Assembly (NCBI RefSeq): GCF_964204645.1
Contig: NC_134026.1
Location: 23,950,650-24,014,649 of the forward strand
Direction: 5' to 3'
Source: Tubulanus polymorphus
Taxonomy: Eukaryota > Nemertea > Palaeonemertea > Tubulaniformes > Tubulanidae
DNA length: 64,000 nt
Shown: in pieces, positions 49,981-62,400 of the stretch
Layout: every line of letters begins with the position of its first letter
Position numbering within the stretch: the first letter of the stretch is position 1
Position numbers and translations under genes: made by a program
Notes under the pieces: model-generated
What the model was told of the DNA's origin: nothing
The model's database searches: none
Seen by the model: the letters and a program-made list of their open reading frames with translations, nothing else

Positions 49981-52210
49981 TATTCTACAAAGAATTCTAT
50001 AATTCTGTAATTTTGTGTATATACATGTAATTCAAGTCACATAGTACCGGTATATAAAGTAAATTATACATAAACCTATATTTTCTAGTCTTTCCTGCTG
50101 CATGGATGTGGACTTCATTCTATTCACAAAATCTAGTGATTGTTTCTCCCCGTTGGAACGAAGGCATCTTATTTTAGTGCGTGTCTGCCGTCCAATGTCC
50201 GCCGTCCCCTTGAGAACTGAGCCCGATACAGCCTGTATATTTTCCCTTGATTGATATTCATGAGAGCTGGTGCAAGGATTGGAGAAAGTGAAATGTCCAC
50301 GCTAATGTCCTTGGCCGATGACTAATGACAGCTGAGGCCGATGTGAAAAACAGTGACAGTACATTTATTAGGTCAAAGAATGATGATACCTTGTTTCTCA
50401 ATCGGGCGGATCATTTTGTAAACTGCAATAGAATCTGTAATCATTTCATTTCTATAGCTGCCGGGTCTGTTGCGGTTAGTTTGACCATGTTCTAGAAAAA
50501 ATGTACAGGGTAGATAGACAGTCGGCCGGGTCAATTTTTATGCTCGGCAGAAATAAGAAACAATTGGTATCAATCTTTTTAGCCTAAGTCTGTAAATCGC
50601 TAACGCAAATCCATAACCTGAACAGTAAATCAAAGAGTTGGATTTAACTGACGTCTAGAATTTAACCATACACAGATTTGTATATCTTGCACTGAGCATG
50701 GGATGTTTGATTTCAACCTGCAGCTATTCAACTTTTGAAGGTACGTATGATACATGTATGTATAACGATTGAGATTTATTAATCATCATTTAAGTCATTA
50801 ACTCAGTTAAGTATTTATTCACATTATATACAATATGATGTATGTACGTGTCAATAATCACATTATGAGTCTGTAAAAGGACTAGTATTGTGAAACCAGT
50901 AAGTACATGTAGTCCAAACTGGACTTATATAGACGAAGAGCTTATAGCGTTACAGCTTTATACGGTACCTGTGATTAGCAATGGACTTAATTGAAAAAGA
51001 ACAACCATAAGCAGTCCGCGTCAATGTCAATATTTGTCCACGATCTATGAATTTTAGGACATATTATTCCTGAAGGTCTGGTATAACAAGATTCGTCAAT
51101 ACTGATGAAAAAAACATAATATACATAAATACACGCCACTAGACCATGTTCTTCCACAAAAATGCATATAACATACCGTGTTGATGATTATGGATATAAA
51201 ATTAAGAATACACGCGCGTACACATATTACAAAATATGTTATTTTATCGTTGACGAATTTATGTTTGTTAGGCCGCGCAATATTGATCGCTGGGTTCTCA
51301 TAATTTTTTTCCGCGCGCGTCACTTGAAATGAATAAAAAGTAAAATAGCGCATCCCGCATCGTTAAAATCATAACAGACTACCAAAAGATATATAAATCC
51401 GCACGACCGCGTTGTGATTCAAAAATCAACTTTTATAGTTTTTAGTTTTTTTCCCGTCAGAAATAAGGTTCAACCCGCAGTATTAAAGGAATTACTACTT
51501 GATTTCTTTGAGATGCAATGTACGATGACTAAAATCTCGCGCCCTCACACAAATTCTTCATAATGCATATGATTTTTCTTATCTGAAAAAAGATTAAAAT
51601 TGCGTCGCCCGCGTCAAAATTTCAAGGTCGGTTTATTACTTTTATTAACGTTTTTTTTAAGAAAGTAGAAATAACCATCGCGCTCCCTTGTCAACTTTTT
51701 CTGAAGACTCTAATGAAAACCCAGTAACCAATTTTGCGCAGCCTTATATGCATGACATCAGGGGTGGATCTAGAAAAATTGGAAGGCTGGGGTCCAGAAG
51801 AGACTAAGGCAAATAAGGGGTCATTCATTTATTACGTACGCATTAGTACGTTCAAATCTTATGCGTACGTAATAAATGAATGATCCCTAACGAGAATAAG
51901 AATACAGCCGAAACGTCGAATAAACTAATGGCTCTAGAAATAATTTTCGGACTTTGTCTTTCATTATCATTGTGGGATTCTCGTTATTTTATCGTCACCA
52001 CAAGGATAAGGCCAGCCTCAATGAGAAGGCAGAGGACTGGATCCCCAAAACCACCCCTAAATCCACTCCCGGATAACCAAAACGCGCGCGACGAGATAGA
52101 GTCATATAAAACCAACCAGCGGTAGAACACTCCAGGTTCGCCTTCCATGTTCGTTAAACACTTTTCATGCCACACATTGTTATCAATTGCAATGAATTAT
52201 CAACATGAGT
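49981..52210. other. Intergenic between convergent KIF20 and GluN3 genes
   Basis: Both neighbours end here. No coding exons found. A 27-bp-arm inverted repeat is listed separately. The ORFs at 51096 and 51880 lack support. Confidence 0.6.
51817..51887. repeat. Near-perfect inverted repeat, 27-bp arms
   Basis: Left arm 51817-51843 (GGGGTCATTCATTTATTACG...) and right arm 51861-51887 are complementary at 26 of 27 positions around a 17-nt spacer. The inner ends contain the palindrome TACGTA. A 71-bp element of this kind could be a minimal foldback transposon relic or a strong RNA/DNA hairpin. Confidence 0.8.
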
Positions 52211-55200
52211 TTAGAAATTCGTTTCCGTGTAATTGCGATTCGATTCATTGACTTTTTTCGGTAGAACCGTTTTGCCTACCGGAACGCTTTTCGATAGTCT
52301 TTCAGCAGTAACTTGAGAAGCGACCGGCACCGCACCGTACTTGATACCACTTTCAATCTTGTTACCTTTGCTACTTATCTTACACGGACTTTTCCGAACC
52401 TTCAGCGAACAGCCGCGCTTAATTTCTTCTTCGATGATGTGTCGTGGTTTGCATTCTAGTTGAGACACTTTGCGAACTAGCGCTTCTTTCTCACGTAGGG
52501 CTCTGGCTAGCTGCTCTCGCATACTTCGAAGATCGTCTTCGAAACTCTTCAGTCGTCTGTCAATGTTGGCGTCGACATGTTTTAACTGTGTGTTAACATG
52601 CTCCTCGATGTTTGTTTGCACGGCGATGTTACAAGTGTTTATTCGTTTCTCATTATTTTTTATATCCTTCTGTATGCTCCTGATGAAAGACCCCTCTTCA
52701 AACGGCGATTTTTTGCTCGCTAGAAAATGCGAAATCTCGTACGGATGGACTTCGCGTATTTTACGAGAGCTGTGCGTCGACGATCTGCAAATAGATCGAC
52801 AGTACGAGCTTTTATGATGATGAAATGAAAATGAAAGAACACATATAAAACATGATTAGTAGTGCTTATAAGATTACTTTTAAAAAGTTTCATGTGAAAT
52901 CATGCTAAATTATTCCATGGGAAATTTATCAAATATTACTCGAGCGATGAAATACATTTCCAAATGATGAGCATATTACGTAAAAAAGGTTTTATTTCAA
53001 TGTATAAATGAGGTGGTTAGTTGTTGGTAATCTTCTCATGGATTATATATTTTGATGAGCTTTTAAACAAATAAAGAAGTTGCTCAGGATTTAGGTTTTA
53101 ATGGTTGAATTTCATTTTTTTGTAATGGCTGTAGAAGCTGATCTACATTTTTTACTCCCGCTGATTCCAATCACGATTTACAACAATTTCCTGAATCTGG
53201 TGATCACTCGGGAACGGTCTGCTAATTCGTAGCCCCAGGGTTTGAAAATGGAAAAGGAAATTTGACTGATTGAAGGAGTTTTGGACCTAGTGTTCATACT
53301 CAAATTAACGCAGTTCACGAATCCACCAGGACGAATCAAGTATAATTTAATCAGCTAATGCTGGTGTGCACTGTCGCTAGGCTCTTATCTCACGAATTGC
53401 CCTTCCAACGGTTCTTCTGATTTCACCGAAACGAGGCACAAAAGGGAAAAACCATTTCAAAATCGTAGCATTATAGCGTATATAAATATACATATTCTTT
53501 GATTAGAAATCTGTCTTATGTCGTATTATATTCTCTACATTTTGCTGTTAACAATTTTATACCTTTCCGTAGAGCGCAATAAAGGTTGGCGGTTTTTCAG
53601 CAGCAGTTTCTCAGAAGATCGTCTATCGGCATAGATATTCATTGTGTATTTGGGTATAGCTTGAACAACTCTGAATAGACGCTATAAAAACAGAAATACA
53701 ATTTTTATTGTGAGTGTTAAAACATTAGTGATATATTCCAATTCTAGAAATGCCAAATCTTTATACGGGATTTTGAAATTTGAATCTGGTCGATTTCTGT
53801 ATAATTTGTATTTGAAAGTTTTATTTTTCGAGAATGATTTTCTTCTACATATAAATTCGATTTTTGAAAACCGGTAGCAAATGAATTACTCAACAGTTCC
53901 CAACACTGCAGTCGACTTCATTAGTGAAGTTAAACACGGTCAAGGAACTTCATGTTTCGTCCGTGTCATGAATAGATTCGCCATCATACAGCTTCGTATT
54001 ACCACCGATATGGCTTTGGTTCGGTATATTTCACTCCACGAGTGTTTTGTCTGCTTGTGATTCGATGGTTTATGACTTAAGAAAACGATGAATCTTGTAC
54101 GGCTCTATGGTCGTCCACTGGACGTGTGATGGAGACATTGTCACTCGAGAATGATTATCTTGTTAGGCTTATGGACGGAAATTGATGTTGCAGCGGCATG
54201 CGCCTGTCTCGTTAATTATCGACAAAACCACGAGGTAGCCTTAAAAGCATTTTCAATTATGTGCCTTGAATATAGCTCAGATATGTATACGATATGAATA
54301 GCGCCCGGTGAGAAAATTGCCCGGAAAATTCCTAAAATAACCCCCCGACCAAAATTAATCCCCAAAGAAACATCAAAAAATTGATTATGCCTCTGGCGGT
54401 AACGCAGAATATGGCGTAATTTGAGTCACAGATACTCTGCGTAGGGGTTGAGAGGCATGATAATTTGGAAAATGTTACCATGATCATTACATGCGTTTTC
54501 ATAAGCCTATAGGCGATGTAGTCCGCGGCTTACCTGGCTGTATGGAAGGACCCATCTCGATTTGTGGCGTCTCATCTTCGGCACGAAACAGCGATAGACA
54601 ATTAGTTCCAATATTAAAGTTACACAACCCAGGAGAATGCCGACAGCAAACAGCAGGAACACACCAGAAAATGTCAGCGCATTCAGCTTTATAGATTTCT
54701 GCAATAGATTTGATTTATTAGGAAGGAAGTCAATCGCTCACTAGGTCTATATGTGTGATATTTCGATGATGCAAAACTGCAACAGAAATCTCTACCTGGA
54801 TATTAATCCGTTTGTAGCCGACCATTCGTTCAAACCAAAGCTTATAAAGATTTTCTAAGTAGCCTTCGTTCTCGTATTTACTGATGTGCATGGATATATC
54901 GTTGGTGAATGGCGAATTCTTTTGCAACCCGACTCCGTAAGGAAGATTTCCGAAGTCACTGCCAACGAATTCTAACCCATACTGTTGCATAGTATGAACA
55001 TAGTATTCAAGCACCACGCGATCTAATACCAAAAGGTCCACTCGACCATCCCTGAAAAAGTTTGAGTTGGCTGATTACCAACAGTATGTAAAGCCGTCCC
55101 GGAAGGGTATTGAATGATTTTGTTTTCCCCTTGCAGGTTAAGGACTAGAAAAATGTTTGCGCCCTTGATAACATAGACTTGGAGAAAATATCATCCGATT

Positions 55201-58098
55201 GGGATTAAGTGTTGAGGTATCAGAGAGTGTCGTATTTGCCAAGCCGCACAAGAACTGTAATCACCGACAGACACCAGCATAGATTCTTCTACACTTTATT
55301 TGGCATATTACCAGTCACTCGACTAATGGCTCACTGGCATTCAGTTTCTTCGTTATTCTCATACGATTCAACATGAAATATTCATACGAGCGGAAAAGGC
55401 ACATTTAAAACGGATTCATCCTACTTCATTCTTCATATGAGGATCGTATTCATATCATGAATGCATTTATAGCATACGCTCTTTTGACGCTTCTGCTGCA
55501 TACATTTAATTCTGCATCATTTATAAAGTTGACAAAATGTACCGATTAAAATCCAAGAAATTCGGTATAAAACATTGCACGGTACTAAATTTGTAATATC
55601 GAATCGTATGGCTGGCTGCCAAAGCTTTGGCGTGAATTAGTTGGCAACTCATCACGACTTTCGGCAACTCATCACGACTTTCTTCTGGTTGCCGAAGGTT
55701 AAGATTGTATTTCCCGTATACCTGAGTAGCTTTATCAAGCGTTCCGTCTTCAACTCTGTTCGTGCTCTTTGATAACTAGTCTTCGCGACGTGTAAAGGGA
55801 TTTCAAACGTTTGCATCAGACTGTCCATATGTAGGTACATTTGCGGGAAACTTTTTTTCATGTAGTATTCGGCGTCACTTCCGCGAACTGTTGCGCACCT
55901 TTTAGGATTGATCTTGAAGAAACATTTGAATAATTAAATATATTGATATCGATAATAACAGAGATAACTAAGCTATCTTATACCATCTTAACATTTCAAA
56001 ACTCTATTTTTTTACTTCATTTACCGACGCCGACTTACGTATCTACTGTCTTGTATGTGCGGTTTTCGAAAAAATAAATATCTATCTAATCTACTGTCTT
56101 TGTTGGGTAGACAATTAAACGATTTATTTCTTCTTTCAGGTGACTAATTGTTTAATTGTAATGCTTACACCGTATAACGCTAATCTTACCCTGTAATCGT
56201 GGATGCCCGTAATTTTGCTTGTAGTTTTATCACCGACCATGAAAGCAGCGAGGTTCGCCGTGTAACTAGCCAGAAATACCAGTGAAAAACACGCCCAGAC
56301 GTTGAGCAAGAACCGACTGCTCCAACATTTCGGGCTTTTAGTTGGAACTGTATGCGAGAATAGAATGGACCAGCATAAATTTAAAGCCGAAGGCAGACTG
56401 AAGACTTTGGCGCGGTCTCTGCCATTGGGGGTAAGACCGTAAGGGCTGTGCCATTCGTAAAACGTCGCTGCCAATGCCGTTATGTGTAATGTGATGAATA
56501 TACCTAACCACATTGACCAGTCTAAAGGTTCCATAAATGCCCCGATCGAGGCGGATTGCTCATTTCTGGCCATCAGCAGACTAAGTGGAGTATGTAGATA
56601 AGGCAATGAGAAATCAATCACTTGACTTCGTTCAGAGCTGACCATCATCGGTGCGACAGCTATATCAGCAGCCCCACTGATGAGATCCCCGGTCAGACCT
56701 GTCCATCGGCCTAGTTTTCTCGAGTATTCCCCGGAATGGTTCCCTTTGACGATATACAAGTCGAAGTTGAAATTCATATCGGTGCTGAGTCGCGTCAATA
56801 AATCAATGCATAATCCATGACAACATCCAACTAAAACTGAATGATGTGTAGCACCAATTGCTTCTTCGTGTGAATACTGATGAAATATCCTGCGAATCGT
56901 TTCGGGGTCAGTAGTATTTGGCTGCAGACAAATATGACCCGAAGTGCACGTCTTGTGTTCATAGCTCATGTTAAAAACGTCAACGAAAGGTTTAGTTATT
57001 GACGTCGCTACACGGATTTTGTATCGCTTTTTATGTAAATGCTGATCGATGCTAATACTTCGTCGGATATGCGGTCTGAAAATGACACTTAAATCACTAT
57101 TTTCCCAGATTGCAGTCCGAATCCAAATCGGATCTTTTGGCCATCTTTTCACGTCTCGGAATAACGTCCAGATATCGTAACGAGGTCGTATTATATACCC
57201 GTTGGTATCGAATCGAATATAACCAGTACGCCCGGAATATGAGGCCTTTCTGTAATACCTGAAAAATCAACATTTAAGCAATAGAAATTTATGAATCATC
57301 TAAATACTTTCTCACATCCATGGAAAGGTTTCTGTTACATATGAAATTTCTAATTATTTAAGTTATTCTGATCCTCTTCTGAAGTAATCATCTACCCCTT
57401 GTGTATGCAGAAGTATCAAAGGCTCTGTATGTTATGTTTATCAATTGACACTATCGGATAAAATGGCCACACTGGATTTAGCGCTTTCTTGCTGACTACC
57501 AGAGTACTTACTTATATGGTTCTGTCGATGATTGACCGGCGTGCCAGCACGATTGTGTTTGCCCTGATACAGGAACGTTATCTCGGAGCATATCTGCGGC
57601 TACTTTCCCTATGAAATTCACCGCATCTCGCATTAAATCCCTTTGCATATCTCCGGACGATGTTCTCCTGATGACAAACGCATTCGGTGGATATTTGATG
57701 AGATATCGAGAGTGTTTCGTGAAAGCGCTTTCGGACAGTACCCATTTGAAACGCCGGTGCAGCTTCATGATCCGCGCTACGGAAAATATTGAAACCAAAT
57801 CGGCCGCGTCTCCCTGAAAAACTATCGTACCCTCGTTGAGCGATTTGAGAGGTCGGAGTAGTTTTTTGATTTTACGAGTATTCCTGATTGTCGATGGCCC
57901 ATATTCCAATTCACGCGATATGCGTAGAATCATATTCCGATTGACAGTTTTGTGGAATGATTGTAGAAAGTCGTTTTTCATATTTTCTCGTGTTAAAAGT
58001 ATAAAGTCCCACCACTCGTAGTAGTTAAGCACATCCTTCAGTACATTGACTTCATACACGGACGGTCTCTCTATGTGGAATGTCGTTGGATTTTTTTC
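52211..58098 (-). CDS. GRIN3A: NMDA-type glutamate receptor subunit, GluN3-like (5' partial)
   Basis: Ligand-gated ion channel subunit. Minus-strand exons 58098-57512, 57258-56190, 55912-55722, 55051-54796, 54698-54534, 53681-53563 and 52784-52211; phases agree and sum to 2961 nt, 986 residues with stop. Order: C-terminal half of the amino-terminal domain (ends GRTGYIRFDTNGYI), ligand-binding half S1 (CCHGLCIDLLTRL, FDLYIVKGNHS, SSERSQVIDFSLPY), M1 with EWHSPYGLTPNGRDR, the pore, M3 SYTANLAAFMVGDK, S2 (ATVRGSDAEYYM, LPYGVGLQKNSPFTNDIS), M4 (LLFAVGILLGCVTLILELIV), and a tail ending in a coiled coil about LKSFEDDLRSMREQL. The EW.SP.GLTP.GR.R text and the coiled-coil tail are characteristic of GluN3, a glycine-binding subunit. 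The exon at 58098 begins in phase 0 with no start, so signal peptide and the first part of the amino-terminal domain lie further upstream and were not found. Confidence 0.9.
54383..54466. repeat. Intronic imperfect hairpin
   Basis: Outer arms GATTATGCCTCT and AGAGGCATGATAAT, inner arms ACGCAGAATAT and ATACTCTGCGTA, around an 80-base unit in the GluN3 intron 53682-54533. Possibly a small MITE. Confidence 0.5.
55641..55683. repeat. Two-copy direct repeat
   Basis: GGCAACTCATCACGACTTTC occurs twice head to tail, in the GluN3 intron between the exons starting 55912 and 55051. Looks like a recent 20-bp duplication. Confidence 0.8.
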
Positions 58099-58192
58099 CT
58101 AAAGTGAAAAATAGAACAAAATATCAAAACTACAAAGGTTTAAAAGATTTTTGTGGCATTCCAAGTTCTCATTATAATATTGGTGTATAGAT

Positions 58193-58345
58193 AAGGCGCG
58201 TTCACACGACGAAATTTAGACCGGTCTAAATTTGGTCCGGTCCAGTTTAGACCGGACCAAGCATTCACACGGGCAAAATACCGTTCCAAATTAGACAGGT
58301 CTAGTTTAGACCGGTCTAATTTGGCACGGTCTAAAAGAGCGAACT
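58193..58345. mobile_element. MITE-like palindromic element
   Basis: Starts GCGCGTTCACACGACG and is built of repeated AGACCGGTCTAA words, a self-complementary unit, with a second TTCACACGGGC inside. Such 'gttcacac' elements are common non-autonomous repeats in invertebrate genomes. No coding content. Exact ends are uncertain. Confidence 0.55.
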
Positions 58346-58971
58346 TTGAATGTATGTAAGGACACAGAGCCTCGAAAATGACATGGTGATAAATATTTCT
58401 TTTTCTAATGGGGATGAAATGACTTTCTCAGGCAAAAACTGTAGGATTCCTCCTTATATGAACATTCTCCCAAAACGGTTCCTGTACAGGGAAAAATTCC
58501 TGAGTGTGGCAATTTCCATCATTCCGGGGGCATTTGGAGGAGGTGATTATGTGGGGCAATTTGTGAGAAGGAGGTGTTATTGTTTAAGGGGTGATTTGCA
58601 AAGGGGGTAACATGACTGGTAATTCGATATGGGGTGATTGTCTACAGCGTAATTGTCGGTGATAAGATAACGAACCCATGGTGAAGTCAAGTGAAATGAT
58701 GGCTAGCACAAGTATATATTCATTCTCAAAGTAAAGACTATTTCGACGAAAAACAATTTCACCATTTCGTTCCTGAAAAACGAACGAAAACATTGTTTCG
58801 AAAGTGACGTTTTCCCCATGTCACTTCCGCGGGGCTAAGCATAAGGAGACTTAGTGTATGTTACATAAACGAGACACTGCATCATTAAGCTGTGACTACG
58901 ATCAGTTTAATGACAACATATTTAACTGAATGTCTTGCCACATTATCGCCTGTCTTCAATAACCCCTTCAT

Positions 58972-59442
58972 ATGCTTGCATGCACGCTGATATCTTCGAT
59001 GATTATGTATGGTAATGGCAGACCATCAGTTTGTTACCGTGATCTAATCCATGGTTTGTCGTCAGTGACTGATGAATCAACGAACGAACTAAAATCTGTC
59101 CGCTGGGAAAAATGGCATGAAGTATATCTTGGGAAGTATCGGTATCGATTCAAAATATCCAGGCCCCGGTCTGAAAACAGTACAGTGCGTCGGGTTATAA
59201 CTCATTTGGCGACAGGAATTCCAGTAAAATCCTCGAAGCTATCTAAACGCGTGGACTCAAAGAGTTATGACCGAACCTCTCCGCAAGAAAGATCGACGCT
59301 GAGAGAGCACATCTTTACGTGGGCTGTACTCGTCTCGATACTGGTAATCTCTATTCTGGCCTCGTTAGGTCTCGACAAACGACCGACCAAATTTCTTCAT
59401 ATGCTGGAAATGGTAATTTACGAGCCATTTACTTTTATTTAA
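58972..59442 (+). CDS. Unrecognised single-pass membrane protein candidate
   Basis: An ATG-started open frame of 156 codons on the plus strand, beyond the first GluN3 exon found. The N-terminus MLACTLISSMIMYGNGRPSV could be a weak signal peptide. A basic middle part includes a KR pair in KLSKRVDSK. A clear hydrophobic segment WAVLVSILVISILASLGL at about residues 119-136 is followed by positively charged residues, as in a membrane anchor. A GTAATT donor after codon 147 could join an exon at 59461 that meets a stop after five codons, so both readings end at nearly the same length. I do not recognise a family. It could be a chance ORF. Confidence 0.4.
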   Translation: MLACTLISSMIMYGNGRPSVCYRDLIHGLSSVTDESTNELKSVRWEKWHEVYLGKYRYRFKISRPRSENSTVRRVITHLATGIPVKSSKLSKRVDSKSYDRTSPQERSTLREHIFTWAVLVSILVISILASLGLDKRPTKFLHMLEMVIYEPFTFI

Positions 59443-62400
59443 ATCGCCCATTTCTTTTAGTTCACCGCAGTAACATAACTAATCCACAGTAGAACGCGGA
59501 CGTAATAGCATTAAAACTGCGTCCGGAAATAACTAATTCCACGCGCATTTAATCTTATATGGATTTGTCATTCCTGTAAGGAGAGGTCGAAGGACCTACA
59601 ACAGAGGATGCCCAACACAGCAATGAATAGATGTTATCCGCTCCTGGGCGGGCCCCTGCGCTGAAAGAAAGACCCGTCTTTAGCAGAGGATCGACTGCAG
59701 TGGAGGCTGTTGATGAAGGGTGGTTGTGTGTTGCAGCCACGGCACGGATAATGATGAGTTTGTTGTGATTCCTTTTGGTATTTCTGAAGCGTATTTGCTA
59801 ACATCACAATAGGGTGTTTATGGGTGTTCACTTCAATATTTTGAACAACTCGATATATCGAGAGCGACATATCCATCTCCTAAATTGTTGTTTGTAATCT
59901 GGGCTTTGTGATATAATCTTCGACATTCTCTCTTCCGATTACCCAAGAGAACCGTGTAATCGGTAGGTCGTACATTTCGATTTAGAAGGGAAATTAAGCT
60001 GTACCGCGATGATGATGATGATGACTTCAACATTTCAGCAGTTTTCATGAAGACTCAATTTCTAACTTTAATCCACCGAATCGTCAAACAAACTTTTTTA
60101 GAGGGAAAAATGTTGTATAATACATGCATATAGTGTGAGTATGTCATGTTTCGTAGCGTGGGAAAACTAGGAACTCTTATTAGATTCTATTTCGGATACG
60201 AAAAAATATTTCTAATAGCTTTTATGTCCGACAGTACCTTTTACCCTTGGGTTCGAAATCCATTTGAAATATAAATTTGGTTTCTACTACAACAAATTAG
60301 AAAGCACCGTTATGGGTTTGAATGCTATACACATCAATTCAAGTTGACTTTTATTGAATACTCCCAATTAGCCTGTTGATATCGAACGTAATTTGCAGGC
60401 TCTTATTGTGATATAATACATTGACGTAAATGTATCTGTCATATCAGGTTCGAAACCCCGACAATAAAATTTCTAAATTCTATTTGTATTTCCAAAGGTT
60501 GAAGAACCGTTATCGCTGCTTTGTAGCTACATTTTATATGAAATTCTTATGTTGAATCATACTCTCTTCTTCATACGTTCTTTTTTTTACAGAATGAATG
60601 TTAGTTTCATTCAAGGGTAATTATAGAGATAAACCATAAGAGCAAAGGGTTCTAAAAGAAAGCGAATATGCGCAAAACAAACGCGTACAAAATACATCGT
60701 GATTTGGTTGCAGATTTTGTTGTTGATGTTTGATGGTTTACCGGGACATATACGAACAGTGCGCTTACGGGTTTTCCTGTATTGCAGCTTCGGGAATACG
60801 TTGATTAGGATTAGCCATTCACTCGACGACATTTAGACGGCAAATCACTTTCTCTGGCTGCGCCTTGAAATGACACAAGCGCATGATTGAGTCTGAAACG
60901 TTTAACGTTGGAAACAGCCGAGGTTTTCATTTGATTAGTTGCGAAACGTTTACACGGATAAACACTCAATGCGAAGAATTTCGCTAAAGCTGTTAGTCAC
61001 TCCAGCGATTTCAGATTTGATCTGATTAATTTTGATTGGAACTAATTAAGTCCATGTTATGCTTTTATATGATGCATATCATATGGCTAACGTATATGTC
61101 TAGGAATCCCTAAATCATATAAGCTACCTTGTTCTTTTTACGTTCATAATCAAAAGTGCCCTCTGCCCGATTCATTTTCCATATAATAATCGAGGGGTAA
61201 AAGATTATTCGAATAATGTTTGTAGAAAATGTTTTCTGGGAGTTTCTTTTCACTGTGGAGTATTAGTATTCATTATAGTAAGATAATGAGTTGAACTTTT
61301 TGTCTTTCACGACTAAAATGATATACACTTAATGTACGATGTATATGCTTGCAGTGAAAAAGTAAAAATTACGAAAGCGTCTTCACAATATAAAGACTCT
61401 AAAAACGTCATTTTGCGGTTGGGAATATTTCAAATTTTTCGACTGTCTATATGAAAATTACACACGACATAATCGATTCCGCCGTGCATAAACCATATCG
61501 GATTATGCCCTCACCAGATGATGATTTGAAACCGGAGTTTTATATCAGAAATCTCGTAACTCGGTATTCCCAGATGAACCGGTATTCAACGCAACTAAAT
61601 TAATTTGTGACCACAGATCGAGTAACGCGCATTTGCATATACTCACAATACTCACCACGCGAATCAATTCATATTCAAGGCAGGATTTACCGCCTCGTTT
61701 CTGCGAACTGATCTATAAATATTTCCGATGACCGACGACGACTACCTTTTTCTTTTCTTTATTTATTTGATACTACAATTTATAGGCAAAACTATCCGTC
61801 GAATGTTCCATTACATTTATTATCGTGACAGGCGACAGACAACACAGGTGACAAAATGAAGACTAGTTTAATAGCGTCGTGTATCAACTAAATATAGAAT
61901 TCCTGTTGGCAAACGGATGAAGAGCCATAGGCGTGTCGGTGGTCTTTTCTTACGACTATGATGGGCAATAATTGTCTATGCTATTATGTGTCGAAGTCGT
62001 AATTCAGGAGGGCATTCAGTTTTAATGATCTGTTCGCTTAGTTTCATGAAAAATTGATTGCCGGGAAAATCTACGACGATGTTACTGTTATTCAAATTGC
62101 ATGGTTTGCAAAAAAGCCACCACAACTATCCATTGAATATCAATAGTAAGATTTTCAGTGAGTTGATGAAATATATATGTAAATAACCGAAATGGAATGT
62201 ATTCGGTGGATACGTACAACAATGGGAAAACATAAAGTCTCAAGATATTCTTATGAAATGAAAGTGACACGATACCGATACTTTATGATCCTATTAAGTT
62301 GTGTTTCGACTTTTTCATTTCAGAATTCGCTTATTTAGTGGATCCTTATTCATAACCCGTGTAACTTTGTTCTGTAATAAATGTTATGTTAGGTAATAGT

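Noticed and set aside
53563-53642. Separate small coiled-coil gene starting at the ATG at 53642
   Set aside because: Phase, order and the GluN3 C-terminal coiled coil of vertebrates fit better with these exons being the receptor tail.
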